64,000 bases of DNA from Silene latifolia (taxonomy: Eukaryota > Streptophyta > Magnoliopsida > Caryophyllales > Caryophyllaceae): contig NC_133538.1 in NCBI RefSeq assembly GCF_048544455.1, forward strand, positions 2,616,658-2,680,657, read 5' to 3'. Below are positions 12,423-24,502 of the stretch, in pieces. The position numbers and the translations under genes were made by a program. The first letter of the stretch is position 1; the number at the start of each line of letters is the position of its first letter. Below the pieces are notes generated by a model. It was not told the DNA's origin. It did no database searches and was given only the letters and a program-made list of their open reading frames with translations.

Positions 12423-12482
12423 AGAAAGTGTGTGTTTGTGTTTGTGTTTGTGTTTGTGTATCTTTGTGTTTGTGTTAGGTTT
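12423..12482. repeat. (GTGTTT)n-like simple repeat in CACTA-1
   Basis: Repeated TGTGTTTG units. Antisense translation gives an Asn/Thr-rich frame that I do not treat as a gene. Confidence 0.85.
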
Positions 12483-12536
12483 GTGTCTTGTGGCTGTAGT
12501 TGATCTGTGTTTGTGTGGTTTATAGTATGGAAATTA

Positions 12537-12858
12537 TTGACAACGGTTGTTAAACAAAAACCCGTTGTCATTATAGAATATATTAACAATGGGTCCATAG
12601 TAAACCGTTGTTAAAAAGTATTAACAACGGGTTTATAAATAACAGTTGTAATTACTTTTCACTAACTTTGCGCCAAATTATTAACAAAGGTTGTGCATGT
12701 TTGACACGTTGTTAAAACAAATAACAACGGTTATGGAACCATAACCATTGTAATTAATTTTAGTAAAATTCGCGCCATCCATTCTACAACGTCTTATGGT
12801 GATTTTTGTGAATAAGCGTTGTTAAGGGGCGTTGTAGTTGCCTGGATTTGTAGTAGTG
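12537..12858. repeat. CACTA-1 right subterminal repeats
   Basis: Repeated CAACGG/CCGTTGT units from 12540 to the right terminus, matching the left end of CACTA-2 (28779-29125) in inverted orientation. Confidence 0.75.
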
Positions 12859-12861
12859 CAT

Positions 12862-14211
12862 CCACAAGTACCATCTAACAAAGCTAAAGGTCTCTTGGCA
12901 GTCAATCAAATATTTAATCATAACATTGTAATAACTAGGGGCTACTAGTTCAAAAAGTCCACAATCAGATTAATCTAATGGTTCTCAACTAAAACTTCCT
13001 TTAAAAGTTTGCACCCGAAAAAGTCCTCAAAAAACTTCTTATACCAAGGTCAAGTCATTAAAATATGAAAGGTATACAATTCTCAACTTCAAGGTCTTAA
13101 ATTCCTCAAATCAATACAATCAATCCACAACACGATTGTGCAAGAACACTCCTCCCTCTCAGGGTTAACACTAATAAACTTAAGTAAAGATAAGTCACAC
13201 AACCAAAAGTTCAAAGGTTACAACCTAACATCAGAAAACTCAACAATCTAAATCCATTAGAATCAAAACTGAGATTAATCTAGGTCAACCAATAATGATA
13301 CATTATTACTATAAAAACCTAAATCACATCTAGACCAAAATATGCAAGCTATATCCTAACTCCATATACCATCAGTCACCATTTAAGTTAATCCTTTAGG
13401 AAAAAAAAAACTCTTAGATTAGGCACCAAAGGTAGAACTTACTAACCTCAACCATAAGATACAAGGCTTCACTAAACCTCAACGCACTTAACTTCTATCA
13501 AAGATCACCAAGGGAGGGTCAATCTAACCAGTGAATCTCAACAGAATAGATACCAAGGTGGAGGAATCACAAACAAGGATTAATTCATCAGAATGGGAGA
13601 TGAAAATTTATAATAAGGACATAGGAAGCAGCTAAGGCTGGAAAAGTAAAGGAAGAAGAACGATGATCATAGACTAACAATGTCTGAGACCAGAGAAGGA
13701 ATTTTCAAGGCCCTAGAGTTGAAAGAGGGCTCACTAGGTCGCTTCATCTTCTTGTAGAGAAATAAACACACGAGTCTTGGGTCCCTTCATCTAACAGATC
13801 CACAGTGTAATCATCTCTTTGTCTACTGCACCATCGTGAAACTTGAGTCTATTCTTGGCCAACTGGTCTGTAGCTTGAGCAAGACTGAATCTGGGTTGGA
13901 ACTACCATTGTGCCTTCCTTGTGGCATCAAGTTCTCCAAGCGGTTAGCTAGGTTGTTGAGCGAGTTCAATATCACCATAATGATCGCATTCTGGTTCGAG
14001 AGAACACCACACTCACGTCCACCTTCTTTCATCTTCTTCGCCTGAGAAATAAAACATAGATTCAATGCTAGTCATCGATTTTGCAGGAACACATAGACTA
14101 ACATCCAAGTCCTTATTGATTTCTACCCATCTCTCACTAAATCATTTATTTAATCAAATCATTTATTAGGCATTTTCCTAAAGATCAATGTATGAGCGGC
14201 GGGAGCAGTGA
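12862..14211. other. Interior of element B, 5' side
   Basis: No pol or gag domain recognised. The only candidate coding trace is the minus-strand frame at 13823-14065, listed separately. Confidence 0.6.
13823..14065 (-). pseudogene. Possible gag N-terminal remnant in element B
   Basis: An 80-codon minus-strand frame begins ~150 bases after the primer-binding site, where gag would start. It includes a leucine/asparagine-rich helix, ILNSLNNLANRLENLMPQG. I see no Retrotrans_gag signature or zinc knuckle. Position is the main argument; it may be chance. Confidence 0.25.
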
Positions 14212-14226
14212 TACTCTGATACCAAC
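14212..14226 (-). promoter_or_regulatory. Primer-binding site of element B
   Basis: Minus strand GTTGGTATCAGAGTA follows the LTR end. It contains TGGTATCAGAG, the initiator-Met tRNA complement. Confidence 0.8.
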
Positions 14227-17131
14227 TGTAATACCCTATAAAATCTAGTGCAAAACAGTGGCGGAAACACTGTTAAATGGGATTAAATACACAAAGATAA
14301 AAGTTCTAACTATTATAAATTGAGAATGTACAAAATTCTCAAGCATAAAATTTAATGGTCAAGTCTAAACAAATGCAACTTTTATCAAAAGGGCGAAAAT
14401 AAAGAAAACCTCCAAAAGTGTTCAAGTCTAAAACCATAAAAGAAAGCAGAAATAACAGAGTAGGATCTAGAAACTAGTCGCTAGCCCACAAAAAAATCCC
14501 AGCAAAGTTAACACCTGTCATGTTATAAACATAACAGTCACAATAAGTGGGGAGTATCTCAACGTTCTCCCAGCCATATCACGTGATATAAATGTTACAG
14601 AAGCAATAATATATTAAAATAAATTGAAATGTTATAAAACAAAAGTAACAAAAAATGATTACCAAATCACGTTAAAACCAACGTGCTGCATGCTTAAAAG
14701 CAAAATATTCAAAAGACAGAATGGAAATAATTAAGTTCAAGCTAGATATTCACTTTAGCTATACTTTTGACACCGCGGCGTCTTTACTAGTTTGGGGAAC
14801 CCAGTGTCACGCTAAGATGACCAACTCCAAGCTCGCTAACTAGACAACAAACTATAACATGACTCGTTTTACCACGTAGTGCGTAGTCCCAGTCTAAGTA
14901 AATGTACATGACTCTACGACGATCTGTACCGCCCGCAGGATACCCAACCATATAGTTGTTTTAGTAAAACCGTATACATTAGTTTATTATTCTTTGCCTT
15001 TACTTTCATTATTCCAAACTTAAAAATATTCCAAGTGATATAGTATATTATTCAAATGGTTCGTAAATGAACTACACTTTTATTTTCTTCGAATTAGAAA
15101 ACTTAAAATTAAATCCAAAAGTATAAAATTTATTTAAGGACTTTAAATAAATTAAGTTACTGAAATTAGACTTAAAAGACCATCCTTTGACTTATGGTAC
15201 TTTAGTAAAGACTTAATACTTAGACTTTAGTACGACAGAGTTCTATATTAGTTTATAAAACTGAACAACAGTATTGTAAAATTCATAATTAAATACAGAA
15301 ACATTGAAATGACGCAAGGCCAACTCTCACGGTTTCCTGTAGCTATTGGCTACAACTTTCATTTTTAAACCAACTGCAAAGGACGAAAGTATCAGGGGAC
15401 TAAAAATTGATTTTTAAAAACTGTCAGAAAGCGTCATCCATAATGTTTCAGTTCAAGAATCCACTTTTAGGAAACATTTTAAGGCAAGGTAAATGTCTAA
15501 ACATAACTAGACATTATAAAATTTCTGTGAGAAAAATATTAGCCATTGAATCATAAGGAAAGATAGTTTACGAAATATTCTTTTGACTGATGACAGATTC
15601 GCAGTTTACAGACGAGCTGTTAATAAATAATTTTTTCTGAGCAAACTGTACAGTGAAAAATTATTAAACTTTTTGTGTAGAATCTAGACTTAGAAATAAT
15701 AGGAGTCTATTATTTACACTTCTGCAAATTTGAAATAAAAATAGGTGATATTATTTTTACAAACAGACGAACAAATTTGACAGATTTAACAACGGTTTTC
15801 GTCAAACTTGTATAATACACCATAAATCGAAAATAATGATTCAACACCTAAAATTTTATACAAAACCTAATACTTCATATCTCTGCCACATATTAAAATT
15901 TCGTGAATTTATAATTTGATTTAGTATTTTTAACATAATTAAAACCGAACAGAATCGCTATAATCGCAGAAACTGCATCAATACTTTAAATTACGAAATA
16001 AATACTAAAACTTCAAAACAATTACCACGAAAATTCATGGTATCTTATAATCTATCATTTAACCCAGAAAAATAATTTATACCACATGGAAATCACAAAA
16101 AAAGAATTTATACTATCTTTATATCATAATAGTCGATTTGATCATAAAACTTGTAAATCAACCAAAATAAATACCCTATTGACAAAATAAAATTATATAT
16201 AGTCAAAATAAATTATGTATATCAAGAGATCAGAAATTAAAGGTTTCGAAAATCATATGTGTCAATAAATCATCATAAAACGCTAAAAATCGAATAATAC
16301 ATACAACTACAACAATTAAATCGATGTAATACCAAGTAACGTCAGAGTTACCTTAATCGCTATCCGAATTAATCAAGTACTTGTCCTCGTGTGGATCGTC
16401 GCGAAATCCCTAAAAATAGGATGAACGGATGATGAGAGAAGGTCGATCCGTAGAAAGAAGCAAGAAGGCAAGCAAGTACGTAGAATGATTTTAAAACGAA
16501 AATAAAGAAGTAGTAAGGCAAGCACGTACGTAGATTTTGTTTTAGCAAAAAACGGCGAAACCAGGGTTACGTTCCATATTTTTGCAAAAGGGATAGATAT
16601 GTGAATGATAAGATATTATATGAAAAAATAAAATAAAAAGATGCTAGACACTTTTCAAAATATCTCGACAAAAGTCTTGTGCTTTGATCTTAAAATGTTC
16701 ATTTAAATAAAACTCGGTCCATTTGAGAAATTGGATTGCAAATCCACTAAGAAGGGATTTAATTAATTAAATAAATCAAAACCGTAAATTAAAAGATAAA
16801 AATTTAAATCTCATAACTAAGAATTAAAACATATGAGATTAAAAAATGAATAAGAATAAAAAGAGGGTTCAAAAGAAATAATTTCCAAAGTCCAACGAAT
16901 TAACTCGGAGTAGAATTAGAATACACATAAATGAATAAATCAAACGAAGCTCCAAAGGTTAGAAATATAATAACTCTCGAAACAAAGGAATATTCGAGAC
17001 ATAAGGAAACTTAAGAATTCAAAGGAAGAAAAGAAATGGTTCACAGGTAAATTCTGAGTCATACAAATCAAATCGTAATCGAAAATAAAATACGCTTACG
17101 AAAATAGATTACAAAAATGGCGGGTGTTACA
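14227..17131 (-). repeat. 5' LTR of element B (2.91 kb)
   Basis: Minus-strand start TGTAACACCCGCC at 17131 and end GGGTATTACA at 14227, directly before the primer-binding site. Two internal blocks (15361-15581 and 16726-17096) are missing from the other LTR. Confidence 0.85.
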
Positions 17132-19343
17132 GTCGTACCCATCAATTCGTAAAACTCCTCCCAAAACTTTGATATAAACCTCGTATCTCGATCTGACACT
17201 ATATCCTTAGGTATACCATGCAACCGGACCACATATTTCCTGTAACTCGAAGCTAGCTGTATCTTAGTCTAGGTATCCTTCATTGGGACGAAATGAGCTG
17301 ACTTTGTTAACCAATCGACGATCACTCAAATCATATTGTTACCGTGCTGCATCCTTGGTAACCCCACGGTGAAGTCCATAGAGATCGACTCCCACTTCCA
17401 CTCAGGTATCTCGAGATATTGGATCTTACCATGTGGTCTCCGCTGCTCACCCTTGACCCTATGGCAGGTCAAACATCTAGCCATGAACTGAGCCACATCC
17501 TTCTTCATATTAGGCCACCAAAAAGTCTTCTTGAGGTCTTTATAAAGTTTGTCACCTCCTGGGTGAACCGAATAAGAAGTGCAATAAGCCTCTGTCATGA
17601 TAACTCTCCTCAAGTCTGCATCATCCGGAACACACCATCTTCCATCAAAATGAACACTCCCATCTGTGTGGACAGAAAACCTGGAAACAGTGGCACTCTC
17701 CGCCCTAGACTTCCATTCTTGGATCTTAGGATCGAGCTCTTGTTTTCTCTTGATATTCTCATACAAATCTAGCTCGATCGTCAAATCCCCGACGGTATCC
17801 CCTTTCCGAATCATGTGGATCCCTATCTTGGACATCTCATCCCTCAATTTCAGCAAAGACATAGCTATACACAGAGAATGAACACTCTTCCTACTCAAAG
17901 CATCTGCATTGACGTTAGCCTTACCCTCCTGATAGATGATCTCCATGTCATAGGCCCCGATCAGCTCCATCCATCGTCTCTGTCGCATGTTAAGCTCTCT
18001 CTGCGTGTAGATATATTTCAGACTCTTATGATCTGAAAACACCTTAAAGGTTGCCCCGAAAAGGTGGTTCCTCCAAATCTTAAGAGCAAACGCAACTGCA
18101 CCCAGTTCCATATCGTGAATAGGGTAGTTATCCTCATATGGTTTCAACTGACTTGACGCATAAGCTATAACCTTCCCATTCTGCATCAAAACACAACCCA
18201 AACCATTCTTTGAAGCATCAATATACACTTCAAAGTTCTCACAACCCTCTGGTAAAGCTAGGATATGAGCTGTGATCAAACGCTACTTTAAGGTCTGGAA
18301 CGCCGTCTCACAACTCCCATCCCATCGAAAACTGGTCTCTTTCCTCATCAATGCCATCATAGGCCGTGCTATCGTAGAAAAGTCTTTCATGAACCTCTTG
18401 TAGTAACCAGCTATACCCAATAAACTCCGAATCTCAGCAATGTTCTTTGGTGATTCCCACTTGGTCACTGCCTCAATCTTGCTAGGATCCACGGACACAC
18501 TCTTTTTGGATATCACATGACCCAGAAAAGCCACCTATTCTAACCAGAACTCACACTTGGATAGCTTTGCATAAAGTTGATTATCTCGCAAGGTCTGCAA
18601 AACTAACCTCAAGTGCTCCTCATTTTCTTCCTTAGTCTTAGAATAGACTAAGATGTCATCAATGAAGACAACCACAAACCTGTCCAAGAATGGACTAAAA
18701 ATCCGGTTCATCAGATCCATGAAAGTTGCTGGTGCGTTTGTCAAACCAAAAGGCATCACCACATACTCATATTGACCATAATGGGACCGGGAAGCTGTCT
18801 TAGGAATATCCTCATTTTCTATCCTCAACTTGTGATAACCTGACCTCAGATCGATCTTAGAGAACACTCCCGCGCCACTTAGCTGGTCGAACAGATCATC
18901 AATCCTAGGCAAAGGATACTTGTTCTTCACCGTGACACGATTCAACTCCCTATAGTCGATGCATAGCCTTATGCTCCCGTCTTTCTTCTTCACAAACAAC
19001 ACTGGCGCTCCCCATGGCGACACACTAGGCCGGATATACCCGTTGTCTAACAGATCATGTAATTGTTTCTTCAACTCTTCCAGTTCTTTAGGTGCCACAC
19101 GGTATGGTGCTTTAGATATAGGGCATGTTCCTGGTTCAAGTTCCACATTCAAGTCGATATCCCTCTTTGGTGGTAACCCCGGCATCTCATCTGGAAAGAC
19201 ATCACTAAACTCTCCCACCATATGTACATCAGAAGCTGTCAGCTATTCCACGCGTTGATCTCTTACTTGGCAAAGAATCAAGGGGCACTTTTTCCTCAAA
19301 CATGACTTTAAAGTCATTAACGCGATAAACTTACACTTAGGTT
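17132..19343 (-). pseudogene. Backbone gypsy pol: RT, RNase H and integrase N-terminal/core part
   Basis: Minus strand, in order. [54 protein letters not shown] and the catalytic block [13 protein letters not shown]. RNase [19 protein letters not shown] and [12 protein letters not shown], ending [10 protein letters not shown]. Integrase: zinc-binding H...CLTCHRVKG and [13 protein letters not shown], then VIVDWLTKSAHF and SDRDTRFISKFWEEF up to the element B insertion. In-frame stops lie at the start of the RT region (~19240), at 18535 (CAG to TAG type), at ~18281, at ~17326 and at ~17275. They are consistent with C-to-T or G-to-A changes. These domains produce the cDNA and insert it; this copy cannot do so. 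Confidence 0.93.
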
Positions 19344-19811
19344 TCACACAAACCCCTTATAAGACACCCTTATACCCTTAGGACCCTTTAAAGACACTTT
19401 CTTCTGTCGGCAATCTATCTTAGCATCATACTTACCCAACCAGTCCATCCCGACGATGACCTCAAACCCATCCAAAGGAAACTCTAGCAAGTTAACCGGC
19501 AAGTCTACCCCTCCAACCAACATGGACACATTCCTATACAGCTTGACACATGACACCGACTCCCCTGAAGGTATAAACTTATCATCTTTTACAAGCTCAA
19601 ACTTCCCCAGACCCATAGACAAAGCATGACCTCTAGACACAAAAAAGTGTGTTGCCCCAGAGTCAAACAAAACAAAAGACGGTGTATTATGAACAAGAAA
19701 GGTACCGGTAACTACATGGGTATCATTCTCAGCTTCCTGCATGCCCATCATGAAGAGCTTCCCGCTGCTTTTCTGACCTCCACCCTGGACCGAGGTGTTA
19801 GAAGTACTCGG
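19344..19811 (-). pseudogene. Backbone gypsy pol: aspartic protease
   Basis: A 135-codon minus-strand frame has the retropepsin motif VLFDSGATHFFVS near its N-terminus and FEVIVGMDWLGKYDAKIDC near its end, the usual flap-to-C-terminal block of gypsy proteases. Upstream it is cut at 19811 by element C. The preceding gag tail resumes at 26711. A stop lies at 19344 before the RT domain. Confidence 0.9.
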
Positions 19812-21584
19812 TGATACCTGTCGAAATGAGTATCAAAAATAATATTTATAATTTCCAAACTACAACTAGCAAGCGGTAGTAAGGGTCGATCCGCAGGGAG
19901 GTAGGGAGATAATAGTTGTTATTAATTCTAGTCTAAGGGTAACAGTTGTGGGGGGTTTTGGAGTGGATTATGTCTAAGTCTAAATGCGTAAATAAAAGGG
20001 CAAGTAATAAAAAGAGATGTAAGCAATAATAAAAAGAATGCTAAGACGGTCGGTTCACTGCAGCTGCGACGACGGTATCTAAGTAAGTCTGATAGATCAC
20101 GATAGGTGGGCAAATAAGAAGTCCTCTCGGTCCATTCTTAACTAGTAGCGCCTCTCAGCCTATGCTACTGGTCCCTAGGTCTCACTAATACTAGCTCTCG
20201 CCCTGAAAAGTGATTCCTAATGCCTAAATTACTTATCTTTCGATCTTAGCAATTTAGTCGTCTCAATTTATTAATCTATTTTCCCTCCCTTATCTCTCGA
20301 TCTTGTGGGTCGGTCAAATACTAAGTATTTAACAAGTCTCCTCTCGGTCTCGTTGTCAAATATTGCAATTAAAACATTGAAACGGTGCTAATTTATCGCG
20401 CGTCAGTCGATCGATCGACTAAGCGATCGATCGACCAACAGTCCAATCGATCGATCGACTGACTAATCCAGTCGATCGACCAAAGGCCGACATCAGGTTT
20501 ACTAATCTACGTCGTCTTCACCGCAGGTTCCCTCACATCTTAGCACGGGGTTTCTAGCTACGCATGATAGAATTGATAACAACAACTAAATTAACAATTA
20601 ACGGAAACGAATACATAATTAAACTAACTAAGCAATAGAGATGCAAAGGACGAAATATTGATGGCTTTGGGAACTAATCTAATCAATTCTAAACTAACAA
20701 AATAATAAACTTAAGGACTGAAATTATGATTGAGCAATACCGAAACTGAAGGCAGAAAGGAAATCCAGATGCAAAATAGCGAACATTATTGAGAAACAAA
20801 AATATTTGAATTGAATGTAAACTATGCTAAAATCGAGACCTAATGTCTCTCCTAAAAACTCATGATTATTCTGAAAACATAGGTTAGTTTATATAGGAAA
20901 AATCCTGCGTAACCTTTATTCCTAAACCTAATCACAATGGGCTTTGGAATTCTCGATCACTTAATTTGCGCATCAGACCCGTTGTTCAGTCGATCGACCA
21001 TAAGGATCAGTCGATCGACTAAGTAGCAGCGAACAGTAGCTACTGGAACCCGTGGGGTGGTCGATCGACCACTTGACCGATCGATCGACCAACGGCCGTC
21101 ATGCAATGCATTCGACGAATTCTGCATCGCGCACCGATCTTAAAACAGCTGCCATTTCTTCGTTCCTTGGTCAAATCAGGCGTTCTACGCGGCGTTGGAA
21201 AGCTAAGAGGATAAGCTTTCACCTACAATTAGAATCACTCGATTATCAGGTCTAGAACTCAAGATATAGCCATCTGAAGCAGGCTGCAATGTCGAGAAGC
21301 ACTTCTTTGCTTGTTAAACTCGTACGCACCCATGCTTTTGCTATCTTTAGGCCTTGAAACGCGCACCAAGCTCATTCCTCGAGTCAATACTTCATGTCAA
21401 ATGCAATGTTAATTACTTAGGGACGGATTCGGCTCGATTTCCGCTCAATTCTTCATATTTCTGCAATAATAGACAAAAACACAAAAGTAGAGGAAAATAG
21501 GGAAATAATGGCATATATTGCACATTTGAGCTCTGAAATGCGTGTAGAATAAAGTGTGAAACATCATATTTTAGACACGCATCA
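19812..21584 (-). repeat. 3' LTR of element C (1773 bp)
   Basis: Nearly identical to 24932-26710, with differences concentrated around 20050-20090, the TCGATCGA palindrome cluster (20400-20490) and 21090-21120. Contains about eight TCGATCGA-centred palindromes. Confidence 0.93.
20400..20490. repeat. Cluster of TCGATCGA palindromes (LTR, left copy)
   Basis: Four units of the type CAGTCGATCGACC/T or CGATCGATCGACC within 90 bases. A second cluster of four lies at about 20991-21092. Equivalent clusters occur in the right LTR at 25523-25600 and 26104-26200. Confidence 0.85.
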
Positions 21585-21640
21585 AATCTCCCCAAACCAA
21601 ACCTTGCTTGTCCCCAAGCAAGAACTAGACTCGATCTGAA
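21585..21640 (-). promoter_or_regulatory. Polypurine tract of element C
   Basis: Minus strand: CTTGGGGACAAGCAAGG followed by TTTGGTTTGGGGAGATT and the LTR start TGATGCG. This arrangement is common in Athila/Ogre-type elements. Similar GGTTTGGGGA tracts recur near 23090 and 23235. Confidence 0.7.
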
Positions 21641-24117
21641 GACCTAATGGAACGAGTTCAAACTCAGAGCGAAATGCAAACTGTAAAGCCTAAACCAGTT
21701 TAATGCAAGAACCAACAATCAATTAGCAAATGAATCATGCAAACGAGTTATGAAGTCGTTAAAAACTCACAACCGTCAACCATAGAGACTTATCAAATTG
21801 GACTCTCACGGGTCGCTCATATCACACAAATAAGAACAAGGTGAAAATATAAGAGGATAGAAAGAATTCATTTTGTAAAGACTCTCACCTAACTACGACC
21901 TATAAGAACATGCCTGCAATATAATATGAAAGTAATCTCTACAACCGTACATATGCATTCCAACCAAACAGATGACCATGACACATGCCGGGGTAAATAT
22001 GGATATGTGAGGTAAAGGGTAAGAAAGGGCTAAAATGAATTTGGATATGAGGAGTAATAAGCCAAGCTAGTAACTACAATCCAAACTATAAGCGAATCCC
22101 AACTTCAAACTCAATGTAAATGTTACAAGACGGTGCCAATTCAAGGCACAAAACTCACAATCTCCATAAAATTGACTCCCCAAAGAATATAAACGATAAT
22201 ATGGGAGTGGAAATCACCAAATCATAATAATTGCAACATGTGATTTTTTCGAACTTTCTTTTTCTCGGGATGCAGTCGATCGACCAATATATATAGCAAG
22301 TCGATCGACCGTCCTCTACAGTACCGAACACTCTTTTTTTTCTTTTCTTTCTTTTTCGAATCATTTTTCTCTTATTTTTTTTTCTTTTTTTTTTCAATTC
22401 TATTTTTTTCTTTCTTTCCTTTTCCTTCATCTTCCCAACATTATCTCAAAATGAGCATATAACCAAATCGCAATAAAACATTCCCAAAAATACAAGTACT
22501 AGCTCGGATAAGGTAGGCTAATTTTAGACTGTAGTTTATGGGACAAAAGAGGCTAAATTTGGCTATGAGGGGTTTATGGGCAAAATAAGAAAAGGGGAAA
22601 CCTCTTCCACATGTGTCAGCAAAACCACAAACCGAATGCATACGGGTATTAAGCAGATTAAGTTCATATTTATGCACATTAAGGAAACATGTCTCATAAG
22701 GAGTACTACTCACATTCCTAAATAAACCGGTCATAGATGACACCAGTTATAAAGCTCTAAACCTCAGAAATATGATGTAGCTTGCCAAATTTCTAAGTCA
22801 AGTTTAAAGTTCAGCGAATAATTTAACGAAAACTCGTAGATATGCATATACGATTCTACTAATAACATGTTAATTTAGCAAGGCTTAGGCATAAACAAAT
22901 GCAATTGCGATGTCATCATGGAAATACTACCGTTCCGACTCAACCTATATGCTAAAATAAACGTGCATTTTATGGAAATTTTTGAAATTTTTCAATTTTT
23001 TTTTTTTTGAATTTTTGTATAAAATGAAATGAACAATGCAAAACAGAATGTAAACGTGAATGCAAGCAAATGATATGCGACGCAAAACCCTTCCCCAAAC
23101 CAAATCGCACAATGTCCCCATTGTGCAAAATCATGTAATGAGAGAAAAGAGAAACGGGAAGTTGCGAGAAATAAATAAATGAGACATGAAGTGGAACTCG
23201 GGAACTCACAAGACTTTAAGCGCAGCAAAGGAAACCTCCCCAAACCAGCGTGAGCTAGGAGGTTTCAGTAGCCAGTAGTGCTACCAATAAATACCTGAAA
23301 AGATAAACAAATACCACGCATAAAACCGAGAAAACAATAATGAAGCGGTAATTATGTGCAAAATTGAGGAAAATAGAAGAAATAAATAATGACGGAAGAT
23401 AAAGTGGAGCAGAAAACTCCCTTAATTCCGCAAATCGACCAAACATAGCAGGAGAGAGGTCGTAAACAGTGCAAAGAAGAAGGGGGTGGTCGATCGACCT
23501 CATCACTCAGTCGATCGACCAAGTGAACAGGAACAGAAGCTCCTGGAAACCGCAGACCAGTCGATCGACTACATAGCCCAGTCGATCGACTGGAAATACT
23601 GCTGTAACTTCAGATTTCTTCGAATTAGCTCAATTAATCGAGCTAATGAGGTCTACAAGCCTGCAAATGCACAATAATACGCGCCCAAAATTGCGTAAAA
23701 CCCAAAGTAAAAGTCTATAGACGGAAATTAAACTAAGCACACACTAAGAGTTTTTATTTCTAAACAACTATGAGGTTTTATTCGAAACAAAAACAAAACA
23801 CATCCGGGTTGCCTCCCGCTAGCGCTGGTTTCGAGACAGTCCCGCTCGACCTCTTTTTTTTCTTCAAAGACTCACTCACTCTAATTGAGCCCAATCAAAA
23901 CAACTCAAGGCTCTCAGTAACCTATCATACATCTGCGCATGTGCTACACAAAACTGTAAGTAGCACCATAAAATAGTAGTAGCATAGGAAATTAAAATGT
24001 AATAACATCTAAGTCTAACAAATTTCCTATGACAGCTCCTAAAAACATCCACAAAATTATTCCTCCCTCCGGATAAGGGGCGGAATGTAAAAGCTCAAAT
24101 TAACAAAGGTGGGAAAA
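21641..24117. other. Interior of element C, 3' side, non-coding
   Basis: Long 3' untranslated-like region. It has a pyrimidine-rich run at 22330-22430, TCGATCGACC palindromes near 22275, 22303, 23487, 23509, 23558 and 23581, and two extra purine-tract-like blocks. Open frames here are short, low-complexity or palindrome-derived, and I do not call genes. Confidence 0.65.
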
Positions 24118-24477
24118 TTAGCGAGCTCGATCATTTGACTCAAAAACAACGCGAGTAGAATTAATATGCTCGGACGGGTATGTACTGTGAGGTGGAGGAG
24201 TCTGGTCAACTAAGGGTAGAGGTGGATAATCGTCCCAAATGCATGGGCATGTAAAGTCAATTGGGTTAATCGGGTCCTCTATAATAGGCTCATCATCTAT
24301 ATCTTCATAAGTATCCCATTTGACCTCAAGACTGTCTAAATCTACCTCCTCACTCTCCGCATCGCTAGACTCGTCAAGATGGAGATTCTCGAAGAGAACC
24401 TCCAAATCATCCTCACTATCAGTGCAAGAATCATAAAGGGGTTCTAGACTATCCTCATAAAAGGGATTGTCAACCAC
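24118..24477 (-). pseudogene. Acidic ORF downstream of gag-like frame, element C
   Basis: 119 codons on the minus strand, strongly acidic (for example DSCTDSEDDLEVLFENLHLD) with a proline-rich tail. It lies in a different frame from the gag-like segment just upstream, so a frameshift or a separate downstream ORF is possible. No family recognised. Acidic linkers occur after gag in Athila/Ogre elements, which is the likeliest explanation. Confidence 0.4.
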
Positions 24478-24502
24478 GCTAATGGTCTCCTCTATGTCTC
24501 CG

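Larger units (their letters stand above)
11157..12858. mobile_element. CACTA-1: 1.7-kb non-autonomous CACTA (En/Spm-type) transposon
   Basis: Begins CACTACTACAGATAAAGGC and ends GGATTTGTAGTAGTG, so the terminal inverted repeat starts CACTACTACA. It is flanked by a perfect 3-bp duplication, CAT (11154-11156 and 12859-12861). Both subterminal regions carry many AACAACGG/CCGTTGTT motifs. Its right end, inverted, closely resembles the left end of CACTA-2, and its left end resembles the inverted right end of CACTA-2. The two therefore belong to one family in opposite orientation. No transposase is encoded, so it would have to be moved in trans. Confidence 0.93.
7747..17131 (-). mobile_element. Element B: non-coding LTR retrotransposon (LARD-like) inserted in the gypsy integrase
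   Basis: Two long direct repeats, 7747-10057 and 14227-17131, begin TGTAAT and end TCACA/TTACA on the plus strand. The right one borders a primer-binding site and the left one a purine tract, so the element reads on the minus strand. Flanks are GTCCT on the left and GTCGT on the right, a 5-bp target duplication with one mismatch. Deleting the element and one copy of the duplication joins an integrase frame from FISKFWEEFYELMG into LKMSTAFHPATDG. The interior has no pol; a CACTA transposon occupies 11157-12858. Confidence 0.9.

Noticed and set aside
12311-12598. 95-codon Asn/Thr-rich minus-strand frame in CACTA-1
   Set aside because: Translation of the (GTGTTT)n repeat and subterminal motifs.
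17419-18036. Plus-strand frames opposite the gypsy RNase H/integrase
   Set aside because: Antisense shadows of a clear pol gene on the minus strand.
20400-20490. CRISPR-like appearance of repeated TCGATCGACC units
   Set aside because: Units are too short, spacing is irregular, the sequence is a plant retrotransposon, and there are no cas genes.
22155-22430. Lys/Arg-rich minus-strand frame in element C
   Set aside because: Produced by the pyrimidine-rich low-complexity run at 22330-22430.
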